From NCBI RefSeq assembly GCF_004357765.1, contig NZ_SMTE01000020.1, positions 27,358-91,357 on the forward strand: a DNA stretch of 64,000 nt, in the 5' to 3' direction. This DNA comes from Pseudomonas putida. Its GTDB lineage: Bacteria; Pseudomonadota; Gammaproteobacteria; Pseudomonadales; Pseudomonadaceae. Shown piece by piece: positions 46,201 to 59,137 of the stretch (the stretch's first letter is position 1; each line of letters starts with the position of its first letter). The notes beneath the pieces were generated by a model. That model was not told the DNA's origin. It saw nothing but the letters and a program-made list of their open reading frames with translations, and did not search any database. Both the position numbers and the translations under genes were made by a program.

Positions 46201-46319
46201 CTTTGCCAGCCCCACGTTTCGGTGCACAGGTTATGCGGGCACCGAGAGCCTGTTGCCATTTCATTCCTTTGCCTTGAATGCAATGGCAAGAGACTCTGTT
46301 ACTAGAAAAGGAGAGTACT

Positions 46320-47563
<1,244 letters not shown>

Positions 47564-47564
<1 letters not shown>

Positions 47565-48385
47565 TGCACAGCTGGATCGATGGTCAGCCCGCGACTGCAG
47601 TCAACCTGCAGAACCGCGGCCTGGCGTACGGCGATGGGTTGTTCGAGACCATCGCCGTGCGCGGTGGTCAGCCCAGTCTCTTGGATGGTCACCTGGCACG
47701 CCTGGCGCTGGGTTGCCAGCGCCTGGGCATCGATGCCGATCTGGCGTTGGTCCGCGATGAAGTGCAGCGCTACGCCAGTCTGCTCGGTGAAGGTGTCGCC
47801 AAGCTGATGCTCACCCGCGGCGACAGTCAGCGCGGCTATGCCCCGGTGGTGGGCGCGGCGCCGCGGCGGATTCTTCAGGGCAGCCCACTGCCTGCCTATC
47901 CCGAAGCTAATGCCGTGCAGGGCATCTGCCTCTTCGCCTGCCAAACCCGCCTTGCGGAACAACCGTTGTTGGCTGGCCTCAAACATCTCAATCGCCTGGA
48001 GCAGGTGCTGGCCCGTGCCGAATGGCAGGACAGCGAGCATGCCGAGGGTCTGATGCGCGATGTGCAGGGCAGGGTGATCGAGGGTGTGTTCAGCAACCTG
48101 TTTCTGGTGCATCAAGGCGTCTTGCAGACCGCTGACCTTGGCCGCTGCGGCGTCGCCGGCGTGATGCGCGGCGTATTGCTCGAGCAGGCCGTGGCGCTGG
48201 GCATGCCGGTGCGGATCGGCGACCTGTCGCTGGCCGACCTTGCGCAGGCTGACGAAGTGTTCGTGTGCAACAGCGTGTACGGTGTGTGGCCGGTGCGCAG
48301 CATCCCTGCATTGAGCCTAAACTGGTCGCCAGGCCCTGTGACCCGTAAACTTCAGGCCGTTGCCCGTACGTTACTGGATACCTGA
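47564..48385 (+). CDS. pabC: Aminodeoxychorismate lyase PabC
   Basis: This encodes 273 residues from ATG 47564 (MHSWIDGQPATAVNLQNRGL). It is a fold-type IV PLP enzyme making p-aminobenzoate for folate. Family markers are YGDGLFETIAV near 22, LKHLNRLEQVLAR near 139 with the PLP lysine, and a VIEGVFSNLFLVHQG stretch near 170. The position between fabF and mltG is typical. Confidence 0.95.
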
Positions 48386-48388
48386 TTT

Positions 48389-49579
48389 GTGAGACGTAAA
48401 TTCCTGCTGCTGCTGGAAATGTGCCTGATCCTCGCTGGACTGGCATTGGGCTGGTCGGCCTGGAAGGTCACCTCCGTGGTGGAGCAGCCTCTGCACGTGA
48501 CGCAAGAGCGCTTGCTCGACGTGCCCAACGGCACCAACCCCAACCGCATGTTCTATCGCATGCAGAGCGAAGGCCTGCTTGACGATGCGCTGTGGCTGCG
48601 CCTGTACTGGCGCTTCAACATGGCCGGCACACCGCTGCCTACCGGCGAATATCGCATCACCCCTGGCATGACCGTCGAGGACCTGCTGGATGCCTGGCGC
48701 CGGGGCGATGTGGTGCAGTACAACCTGACTCTGGTAGAGGGCTGGACCTTCCGCCAGGTGCGCGCGGCTGTGGCCAAGCATGAAAAGATCAAGCACACCC
48801 TCGACGGCCTGACCGATGCCGAGGTGATGGACAAGCTCGGTCATTCCGGCGTGTTCCCCGAAGGACGGTTCTTCCCTGATACCTATCGCTTCGTGCGTGG
48901 CATGAGCGATGTCGAACTGCTGCAGCAGGCCTATATGCGCTTGGACGAAGTGTTGGCCAAGGAGTGGGCTGAGCGCAGCACCGACCTGCCTTACCGCGAC
49001 CCGTACCAGGCGCTGATCATGGCGTCGTTGGTGGAGAAGGAGACCGGGATTCCCCAGGAACGCGGGCAGATCGCTGGCGTATTCGTGCGGCGCTTGCGCC
49101 TGGGCATGATGCTGCAGACCGACCCGACGGTGATCTATGGCATGGGCGAGCGCTATAACGGTCGCATCACCCGTGCCGACCTGCGTCAGCCGACCCCCTA
49201 TAACACCTACACCATGACCGGCCTGCCACCGACGCCGATCGCCATGGTCGGCCGCGAGGCGATTCATGCGGCGCTCAATCCTGCCGACGGCACCAGCCTG
49301 TATTTCGTCGCCCGCGGTGATGGTAGCCACGTGTTCTCCGACGACCTGGACGATCACAACTCCGCGGTGCGCGAGTTCCAGCTCAAGCGTCGTGCCGACT
49401 ATCGTTCGAGCCCGGCGCCCAGGACAGCTCCCGCTGAACCGTCAGCACCGGACGAGACGCCCGGAGAAAATGAATCGCCAGCGACCAACGAGCAGCCTGC
49501 ACCTGCCGAGCCCAGTGTGCCGGCACCGGCCGCCGAGTCTGCGCCGGCCGATGTGCCAGCACCTGACGAACAACATTAA
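48389..49579 (+). CDS. mltG: Endolytic murein transglycosylase MltG
   Basis: This encodes 396 residues, GTG start at 48389. The N-terminal membrane helix (FLLLLEMCLILAGLALGW) is followed by a LysM-like region and the YceG domain. The catalytic Glu lies in SLVEKETGIPQERGQIAGVF near 218. It cuts nascent glycan strands and so sets their length. The last ~55 residues are an unusual Pro/Ala/Glu-rich tail (PAPAEPSVPAP type) likely to be unstructured in the periplasm. Confidence 0.95.
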   Translation: MRRKFLLLLEMCLILAGLALGWSAWKVTSVVEQPLHVTQERLLDVPNGTNPNRMFYRMQSEGLLDDALWLRLYWRFNMAGTPLPTGEYRITPGMTVEDLLDAWRRGDVVQYNLTLVEGWTFRQVRAAVAKHEKIKHTLDGLTDAEVMDKLGHSGVFPEGRFFPDTYRFVRGMSDVELLQQAYMRLDEVLAKEWAERSTDLPYRDPYQALIMASLVEKETGIPQERGQIAGVFVRRLRLGMMLQTDPTVIYGMGERYNGRITRADLRQPTPYNTYTMTGLPPTPIAMVGREAIHAALNPADGTSLYFVARGDGSHVFSDDLDDHNSAVREFQLKRRADYRSSPAPRTAPAEPSAPDETPGENESPATNEQPAPAEPSVPAPAAESAPADVPAPDEQH

Positions 49580-51200
<1,621 letters not shown>

Positions 51201-51230
51201 TTTCCATTTGCCGATATGTGCCGTTAAATC

Positions 51231-52013
51231 ATGCTTGTAGATTCCCATTGTCACCTCGACCGACTTGACCTGAGCGCCCACCAGGGTTCCCTCGACACAG
51301 CCTTGCAGGCTGCCCGGGAGCGTGGGGTGGGACACTTTCTGTGCATCGGCGTCAGCGCCGAGAATGCCGGCGCCGTGAAAGCGCTCAGCGAGCGCTATGC
51401 CGATGTCGACTGCTCGGTGGGCGTGCACCCGCTGGACTTGGCGCCTGGCGAGACGCCGGCACTGGAATGGCTGTTGCGCGAACTTGCCCACCCGCATGTG
51501 GTGGCGATCGGCGAGACCGGCCTGGACTACCATTACGAACCTGAGGCCGCCGACCTGCAGCAAGCCTCGTTCCGCTTGCATCTGGAGGCATCGCGGCAGA
51601 CCGGCAAGCCGGTGATCGTGCATACACGCGCGGCCCGCGCCGACACCCTGGCGTTGTTGCGTGAAGCCAGCCTGCCGCAAGCGGGCGTGCTGCATTGCTT
51701 CACCGAAGACTGGGACATGGCGCGTGCGGCGCTGGACCTGGGCTACTACATCTCGTTGTCTGGCATCGTCACCTTCCGCAATGCCGATGCGCTGCGCGAG
51801 GTCGCCCGACAGGTGCCGGCTGATCGCTTGCTGGTCGAGACCGATTCGCCGTACCTGGCGCCGATTCCTTATCGGGGGAAGCCAAACCTGCCGCAGTACG
51901 TGCGTGAAGTGGCGGAGTACGTCGCGTCGTTGCGCGGGGTCAGCTATGCCCAGTTGGCCGAGCAGACGACTGCCAATTTCAAGCGGCTGTTTCCCCTGGC
52001 CCGGGTTGCCTGA
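51231..52013 (+). CDS. TatD-family metal-dependent hydrolase (YcfH-like)
   Basis: This encodes 260 residues. Metal ligands of the TatD barrel are all visible: DSHCHLD near residue 4-10, GETGLDYHYE near 90, HTRAA near 127, HCFTEDW near 154, and ETDSPYLAP near 203. Relatives have 3'-5' exonuclease or D-tyrosyl-tRNA-type roles; the holB-linked YcfH branch is not well defined. No clear ribosome site precedes the ATG. Confidence 0.93.
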   Translation: MLVDSHCHLDRLDLSAHQGSLDTALQAARERGVGHFLCIGVSAENAGAVKALSERYADVDCSVGVHPLDLAPGETPALEWLLRELAHPHVVAIGETGLDYHYEPEAADLQQASFRLHLEASRQTGKPVIVHTRAARADTLALLREASLPQAGVLHCFTEDWDMARAALDLGYYISLSGIVTFRNADALREVARQVPADRLLVETDSPYLAPIPYRGKPNLPQYVREVAEYVASLRGVSYAQLAEQTTANFKRLFPLARVA

Positions 52014-52093
52014 ACTTCCGGGGGGTGGGGTGACAGGTGTTCGGCATTAGATCTGACAGCCGCTGCAAAACCCAAGACAAGCCCCCCGATACA

Positions 52094-52213
52094 CAAAAAA
52101 AACCCGGGTTCTGGGGGAGGAATCCGGGTTAAGACCATTAGGAGTAAAACAAAGGTACCGCGGTCCCTGGGCACCCTTATTGGCGCGCCACTGGGGGGAT
52201 GCGCCGCGCCAAC
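52094..52213 (-). ncRNA. rgsA: Probable RgsA (P16) small regulatory RNA
   Basis: The 409-base gap between the TatD and TetR genes has no credible protein gene, but it has a complete small-RNA architecture on the minus strand. A -10-like AATACT at 52220-52225 precedes the start. The first stem pairs 52205-52212 with 52180-52187 and has a C-rich loop. A single-stranded region at 52135-52149 is complementary to the acpP ribosome site. A terminator stem pairs 52124-52130 with 52101-52107, has a second C-rich loop (CCTCCCCC) and ends in eight T. In P. aeruginosa, rgsA lies in this same neighbourhood, is RpoS-dependent, is about 120 bases long and is reported to act on acpP; this is from memory. 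Ends are estimates. Confidence 0.72.
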
Positions 52214-52422
52214 ACTTGTAGTATTGGCCAGGTTTGGCCCAGTGCCAGTGCCTCTTGGTCGTTTTTTAAACAGATTTGGAATACGCCGGGGATTGGTTCC
52301 TCCCTCTGCGCATTGATTGATCCGGCAAAAGCGACCGGAAACACTCATATGTATGGAACATCCGTGCAATTTGCCGCAAGTTAGGCATAATAAACCGCTT
52401 CGATCGTCATCCAGTCCTTCCC

Positions 52423-53058
52423 ATGCAGAAAGAACCTCGTAAGGTCCGTGAGTTTCGCCGCCGCGAACAGGAAATCCTCGATACCGCGCTCAAGCTGTTT
52501 CTCGAACAAGGTGAAGACAGCGTCACCGTCGAGATGATCGCCGACGCAGTCGGTATCGGCAAAGGCACGATCTACAAGCACTTCAAGTCCAAGGCCGAGA
52601 TTTACCTGCGCCTGATGCTCGACTACGAGCGCGACTTGAACACGCTGTTGCACTCGGCCGATGTCGATCGCGACAAGGAGGCGCTGTCGCGCGCTTATTT
52701 CGAATTCCGCATGCGCGATCCACAACGCTACCGTCTGTTCGACCGCCTCGAGGAAAAGGTGGTCAAGGGCAACCAGGTACCCGAGATGGTCGAGGAACTG
52801 CACAGCATCCGTGCTTCCAACTTCGATCGCCTGACTCAGCTGATCAAGGGCCGGATCAGCGAAGGCAAGCTCGAAGACGTGCCGCCGTACTTCCACTATT
52901 GCGCGGCCTGGGCCCTGGTGCACGGCGCTGTGGCGCTGTACCACTCGCCGTTCTGGAGCAATGTGCTCGAGGACCAGGAGGGCTTCTTCCAGTTCCTCAT
53001 GGATATCGGCGTGCGCATGGGCAACAAGCGCAAGCGCGACCCGGAATCGGCAGCCTGA
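52423..53058 (+). CDS. TetR-family transcriptional regulator
   Basis: This encodes 211 residues. The N-terminal helix-turn-helix is textbook: ILDTALKLFLEQGEDSVTVEMIADAVGIGKGTIYKHFKSK at about 18-57. The ligand domain (about 70-200) has no feature that reveals the ligand. This position, after tatD and rgsA, is conserved in pseudomonads (PA2957 region, from memory). There is no adjacent transporter or enzyme gene to suggest a target. Confidence 0.93.
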   Translation: MQKEPRKVREFRRREQEILDTALKLFLEQGEDSVTVEMIADAVGIGKGTIYKHFKSKAEIYLRLMLDYERDLNTLLHSADVDRDKEALSRAYFEFRMRDPQRYRLFDRLEEKVVKGNQVPEMVEELHSIRASNFDRLTQLIKGRISEGKLEDVPPYFHYCAAWALVHGAVALYHSPFWSNVLEDQEGFFQFLMDIGVRMGNKRKRDPESAA

Positions 53059-53164
53059 TAGCGAGCCACGACGTCCGGTAGGCAGGATATGAATCGAATG
53101 CTTGCAAAAACCTGATCTCTGAGTCAGATTTTGCCGGCTCGATTCATCCTGGCCGGAGTCATTC

Positions 53165-54133
53165 ATGATCGTTGATCGTCAAGGCAGGCGTTTTCGCAAC
53201 CTGCGCGTCAGCCTGACGGCTGCCTGTAATTACGCCTGTACCTACTGCGTGCCGGATGGCAAGCGTCTGGTGGCCGCCCAGCAAGAGCTGTCAGCCGAGG
53301 CCATGGCGCGGGGCGTGGGTTATCTGATCGAAGCCGCTGGCATCGAGCGGGTACGCATTACCGGTGGCGAGCCATTGATCAGCCCCAGGCTGGACAGCTT
53401 TCTCGCGGCGATGGCTGAACTGCCACTGGCCGACCTGACCCTGACCACCAATGGCCAGTTGCTTGCACGCAAGCTGCCGCAGTTGCAGGCCGCCGGGATT
53501 CGCCGGCTCAACGTTTCCCTTGATACCCTCGACCCGCTGGCGTTTCGCCGGATTGCCCGCGGCGGCGACTTGGCGACCGTGCTCGACGGCATGCAGCAGG
53601 CCAGTGACCGTGGAATGGCGATAAAGGTCAACATGGTGCCGATGCGTGGACAGAACCTCGATCAGGTGCTGCCATTGCTCGAATACTGCCTGACGCACGG
53701 CTTTGAGTTGCGCTTCATCGAGCTGATGCGCATGGGGCACCTGGCAGGTGCTGCCCAGGCCTTCGGCCAACAGTTCGTCGGCTTGCATGAGCTGTTGGCT
53801 CTGATCGGCAACCACTACGACTATCGACGCGTGGAAGCACCATCGGACGCCACTGCGCTGCGCTACCAAGTGTCTGGCGGCGGTCATTTCGGTGTGATCG
53901 CCAACGAGAGCGAGCCGTTCTGCCGAAGCTGTTCGCGCTTGCGCCTGTCGTCGACCGGCTGGCTGCATGGCTGTCTGTCTTCGAGCAACCGTCATTTCGT
54001 CGGCGACCTGCTGCAGCAGCCACGCCATCTGGCGCTTGCGGCCCTGCAACGGATACTGGTCAAGGCCCTTGCCGACAAGCAGGACCTGGCGTTTGCCGGG
54101 GGAGTGACGGTGATGAAGGTGATCGGCGGCTGA
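53165..54133 (+). CDS. moaA: GTP 3',8-cyclase MoaA (radical SAM)
   Basis: This encodes 322 residues. The SAM iron-sulfur motif is C21-NYA-C25-TY-C28. The second cluster uses CRSCSRLRLSSTGWLHGC near 258-275. The C-terminus ends in GG (VIGG), as MoaA needs for GTP cyclisation. It makes the first molybdenum-cofactor intermediate. TITGGEP-like ITGGEPLISP lies near 60. NLRVSLTAACNYAC differs slightly from the usual LRxSVTDRCNFRC start, so this may be the second, divergent MoaA copy that pseudomonads carry. No other moa gene is nearby. Confidence 0.88.
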   Translation: MIVDRQGRRFRNLRVSLTAACNYACTYCVPDGKRLVAAQQELSAEAMARGVGYLIEAAGIERVRITGGEPLISPRLDSFLAAMAELPLADLTLTTNGQLLARKLPQLQAAGIRRLNVSLDTLDPLAFRRIARGGDLATVLDGMQQASDRGMAIKVNMVPMRGQNLDQVLPLLEYCLTHGFELRFIELMRMGHLAGAAQAFGQQFVGLHELLALIGNHYDYRRVEAPSDATALRYQVSGGGHFGVIANESEPFCRSCSRLRLSSTGWLHGCLSSSNRHFVGDLLQQPRHLALAALQRILVKALADKQDLAFAGGVTVMKVIGG

Positions 54134-54200
54134 CTCTGGCGCAAAAGCTGCATCTGGCGGCTATTCGCCGGTTTTTCGTCACCGGCCATTTGGAGGAAAG

Positions 54201-54806
54201 ATGCGTAGCCTGGTCTTGCTGCTGGCGCTGATGGCGTTGGGCGGCTGCATGAGTGTCAGCGATATGGGCGAGACCGCCCGCAGCCAGATGAGCGATGCTG
54301 GGCTGCTGGACCACAGCGAAACCCGACGCACATTGTCGATTCGCTTGCAGCCCGATTCGTTCATCTTCATTGGCCAGGGCGTCTTCGTGCCGCCGGGTAA
54401 AGGGCCGGTGCCGCGGCAGAACGCGGTGGCGGAGGAGGCCTTCAAGAGCTTCGTCGAGTACTTCCCACTGGTGCGCCGCGCTCAGGGGCCGCTGGGCCTG
54501 GAGCAGGCTATCGCCGAAGCTCGCTCGGTAGGGGCCGATTATGTGTTGTACACCCGCTTTGCCCGCACCGATGACCGCATAGGCAATGGCGACGAGTGGT
54601 ATGACGAACAGGCGGTCGATCGCCTGGGTTGGGATTCGGGCGTGGTGCAGATGATGCTCATCGAGACCAACACCCGCTATCTGATCGACACCGCGCGTAT
54701 CAAGAGTCGTGGCGGTTTGTTGACGTTTCACGACAAGAGTCCCGAGGATTTGCTTGCCAGGCCGATGCGCGAGTACGCTCGTAGCCTTCTGGGCATGAGC
54801 GAATGA
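54201..54806 (+). CDS. DUF4823-type lipoprotein
   Basis: This encodes 201 residues with a lipobox MALGGC, so Cys16 would be lipidated after signal cleavage; the next residue Met does not suggest inner-membrane retention. The mature part has SFIFIGQGVFVPPGKGP near 55 and ADYVLYTRFARTDDR near 115, as in the DUF4823 family. Function is unknown. GGAGG lies 8 bases before the ATG, and the DUF1285 gene follows after 10 bases. Confidence 0.85.
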   Translation: MRSLVLLLALMALGGCMSVSDMGETARSQMSDAGLLDHSETRRTLSIRLQPDSFIFIGQGVFVPPGKGPVPRQNAVAEEAFKSFVEYFPLVRRAQGPLGLEQAIAEARSVGADYVLYTRFARTDDRIGNGDEWYDEQAVDRLGWDSGVVQMMLIETNTRYLIDTARIKSRGGLLTFHDKSPEDLLARPMREYARSLLGMSE

Positions 54807-54816
54807 GGGCAGGGTG

Positions 54817-55377
54817 ATGACGGATTCCGGTAAGGCCAACGATCTACTGACGCAGATTCCCCAGCACAAGGGACTGCCACCGGTGCATCTGTGGAACCCG
54901 GATTTCTGCGGCGATATCGACATGCGCATCGCCCGTGACGGGACGTGGTACTACCTCGGTACGCCGATCGGACGCAAGCCTATGGTGCGCCTGTTCTCCA
55001 CCATCATCCGCCGCGATGGCGACGATTACTTCCTTATCACGCCGGTGGAGAAGGTCGGTATCCGCGTCGATGACGCGCCGTTCGTCGCTGTGGCGCTCGA
55101 GGTGCAGGGCAGCGGGGAAGGGCAGGTGCTGCGCTTTACCAGCAATGTTGACGACACCTTCGAAGCCGGGCCGCAGAACCCCCTGCGCGTCGAGACCGAC
55201 CCCGACACCCAGGAGCCGTCGCCATACGTGCGGGTACGCCACAACCTCGAGGCGCTGATCCACCGCAACGTGTTCTACCAGATAGTGGACCTGGCAGTGC
55301 CGCGGCTGATCGATGGCGAGCAATGGCTTGGGGTCTGGAGCCACGGCGAGTTCTATCCCATCGGGCGACCGGACTGA
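54817..55377 (+). CDS. DUF1285 protein
   Basis: This encodes 186 residues. ATG 54817 is used, with GAGGG seven bases upstream; GTG 54814 is an alternative. The chain shows the DUF1285 blocks LWNPDFCGDIDMRIARDGTWYYLGTPIGR near 27-55 and LIHRNVFYQIVDLA near 150. The fold is a small beta-rich cytosolic domain pair with no assigned activity. It is probably cotranscribed with the lipoprotein gene. Confidence 0.9.
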   Translation: MTDSGKANDLLTQIPQHKGLPPVHLWNPDFCGDIDMRIARDGTWYYLGTPIGRKPMVRLFSTIIRRDGDDYFLITPVEKVGIRVDDAPFVAVALEVQGSGEGQVLRFTSNVDDTFEAGPQNPLRVETDPDTQEPSPYVRVRHNLEALIHRNVFYQIVDLAVPRLIDGEQWLGVWSHGEFYPIGRPD

Positions 55378-55390
55378 CGCAAGGCAAACG

Positions 55391-55427
55391 AAAAAGCCCC
55401 CGGTGCTCGCGCACTCGGGGGCTTTTT
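55391..55427. terminator. Bidirectional Rho-independent terminator
   Basis: GCCCCCG (55396-55402) pairs with CGGGGGC (55416-55422), extended inward by GTGC/GCAC around a four-base loop. It is flanked by five A and five T, so it serves DUF1285 and possibly the opposite tRNA-Asn transcript. Confidence 0.9.
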
Positions 55428-55434
55428 CAATGTC

Positions 55435-55510
55435 TGGCTCCGCGACCTGGACTCGAACCAGGGACCCAATGATTAACAGTCATTTGCTCTACCGACTGAG
55501 CTATCGCGGA
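55435..55510 (-). tRNA. tRNA-Asn (anticodon GTT)
   Basis: The 76-base minus-strand sequence folds as a standard tRNA: acceptor TCCGCGA, D-arm AGCTCAGTCGGTAGAGC, anticodon loop CTGTTAA with GTT, T-arm with GGTTCGAGTCC, and an encoded 3' GCCA. Confidence 0.97.
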
Positions 55511-55572
55511 ATCTGCGCGTATCTTACTGATCGCCAAGGGGAAGTCAAGCTACCCCTTGGCAAATCAAGCAG

Positions 55573-56769
55573 TTACAGCACTTCGACGATGGCCTTGGTG
55601 ACCACGTGAATGTTGCTCTGGTTCAGTGCGGCAACGGCGATGCGACCGGTGTCCAGGGCGTAGATGCCGAAGTCGTTCTTCAGGCGCGCCACCTGGTCGA
55701 CGGTCAGACCCGAGTAGGAGAACATGCCGACCTGACGACCGACGAAGCTGAAGTCGCGCTTGGCGCCATACTGGGCCAGCAGCTCGACCATCTGCTTGCG
55801 CATGCCGTGGATGCGCTCGCGCATCTCGGCCAGCTCGGTTTCCCACATCTGGCGCAGCTCCGGGCTGTTGAGCACGGTGGCGACGATGGTGGCGCCGTGG
55901 GTCGGCGGGTTGGAGTAGGTGGTGCGAATCACTCGCTTGACCTGCGACAGCACGCGGGTGCTCTCGTCTTTGGATGCGGTGACGATCGACAGGGCACCGA
56001 CGCGCTCGCCATACAGCGAGAACGACTTGGAGAACGAGCTGGAAACGAAGAACTCCAGGCCCGACTCGGCGAACAGGCGCACGGCAAAAGCGTCTTCTGC
56101 GATGCCTTCACCGAAGCCCTGGTAAGCCATGTCGAGGAATGGCACATGGCCCTTGGCCTTGACCACCTCCAGGACGTTTTTCCAATCGTCCAGGGTGAGG
56201 TCGACGCCGGTCGGATTATGGCAGCAGGCGTGCAGTACCACGATCGAGCCGGACGGCAGGGCATTGAGGTCCTCGAGCATGCCGGTGCGGTTGACATCGT
56301 TGCTCGGAGCGTCGTAGTAGCGGTAGTTCTGGACCGGGAAGCCGGCACCTTCGAACAGGGCGCGGTGGTTCTCCCAGCTCGGGTCGCTGATGGCGACCAC
56401 GGCATTGGGCGATACGCGCTTGAGGAAGTCGGCGCCGATCTTCAGAGCACCGGTACCGCCCACGGCCTGGACGGTGACCACGCGGCCGGCGGCCAGCAGT
56501 GGCGATTCGGCACCGAACAGCAGCTTCTGCACGGCCTGGTCGTAGGTGGCGATGCCGTCGATCGGCAGGTAGCCGCGCGAAGCGTGCTGGGCGGCGCGCT
56601 GGGTCTCGGCTTCGATCACGGCGCGCAGCAGCGGAATGCGGCCTTCCTCATTGCAGTACACACCGACGCCGAGGTTGACCTTGTCGGTACGGGTATCGGC
56701 GTTGAATGCTTCGTTGAGGCCCAGGATGGGGTCGCGGGGTGCCAGCTCGACAGCGGAAAACAGGCTCAT
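55573..56769 (-). CDS. tyrB: Aromatic amino acid / aspartate aminotransferase
   Basis: This encodes 398 residues from ATG 56769 (MSLFSAVELAPRDPILGLNE), with AAGG about 5 bases upstream; longer frames run into the promoter. It is a class I PLP aminotransferase. VNLGVGVYCNEEGRIPLL is near 30-48, and HACCHNPTGVDLTLDDW near 187. The PLP lysine lies in SSSFSKSFSLYGERVG near 247. The SRGYLPIDG loop fits the aspartate/tyrosine branch. Specificity between TyrB and AspC cannot be fixed by reading. It is divergent from uvrB, as in other pseudomonads. Confidence 0.9.
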   Translation of the reverse strand: MSLFSAVELAPRDPILGLNEAFNADTRTDKVNLGVGVYCNEEGRIPLLRAVIEAETQRAAQHASRGYLPIDGIATYDQAVQKLLFGAESPLLAAGRVVTVQAVGGTGALKIGADFLKRVSPNAVVAISDPSWENHRALFEGAGFPVQNYRYYDAPSNDVNRTGMLEDLNALPSGSIVVLHACCHNPTGVDLTLDDWKNVLEVVKAKGHVPFLDMAYQGFGEGIAEDAFAVRLFAESGLEFFVSSSFSKSFSLYGERVGALSIVTASKDESTRVLSQVKRVIRTTYSNPPTHGATIVATVLNSPELRQMWETELAEMRERIHGMRKQMVELLAQYGAKRDFSFVGRQVGMFSYSGLTVDQVARLKNDFGIYALDTGRIAVAALNQSNIHVVTKAIVEVL

Positions 56770-57013
56770 TGTTACCTTGGCTCTGAATGGAGTGTGATAG
56801 GGCGTACACGCTCCAGCCGAATGCACTGAAGCGGTGCACAAACGGGGAGTCAGTATAGTGATACCCGCAGGTCCCTGCGACAGTCTGGCGCGGCTTTTAA
56901 AGGGTTTTGCGCGATTTTTTTTCAACCATTGGTCGAATTGCCGGGTCCATCGCAATAAGCGTTCACATACCGGACTTGAAAGCAGGCCCGGCGGGACGCA
57001 TTTGGGTATAGAC

Positions 57014-57033
57014 TACTGGCTAAATTTACAGTT
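57014..57033 (+). promoter_or_regulatory. LexA (SOS) box in front of uvrB
   Basis: TACTG-N10-CAGTT with an AT-rich centre matches the gammaproteobacterial LexA consensus. It lies 24-43 bases before the ATG, just after a -10-like TATAGA (57007-57012), so LexA would block transcription start until DNA damage. Confidence 0.8.
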
Positions 57034-57056
57034 GCTGCGTTACCGCGAGGTCCGAC

Positions 57057-59072
<2,016 letters not shown>

Positions 59073-59091
59073 GAGCGTTCACGCCGTTGGG

Positions 59092-59116
59092 GCGGCCTTG
59101 TGGTGCGCAAGGCCGC
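59092..59116 (+). terminator. Probable uvrB terminator hairpin
   Basis: GCGGCCTTG pairs perfectly with CAAGGCCGC across a seven-base loop, between convergent uvrB and the MFS gene. The T-run is short (TCTT), so efficiency is uncertain. Confidence 0.55.
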
Positions 59117-59137
59117 TCTTGGATCGGGGCGTGCGGA

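Noticed and set aside
51944-52369. A 141-codon minus-strand frame between tatD and the TetR gene
   Set aside because: It runs through the small-RNA hairpins and the terminator and into the tatD end; its composition is not protein-like.
53106-53137. Possible terminator stem after the TetR gene (GCAAAAACCTGA / TCAGATTTTGC)
   Set aside because: The stem is imperfect and lacks a following T-run on the plus strand.
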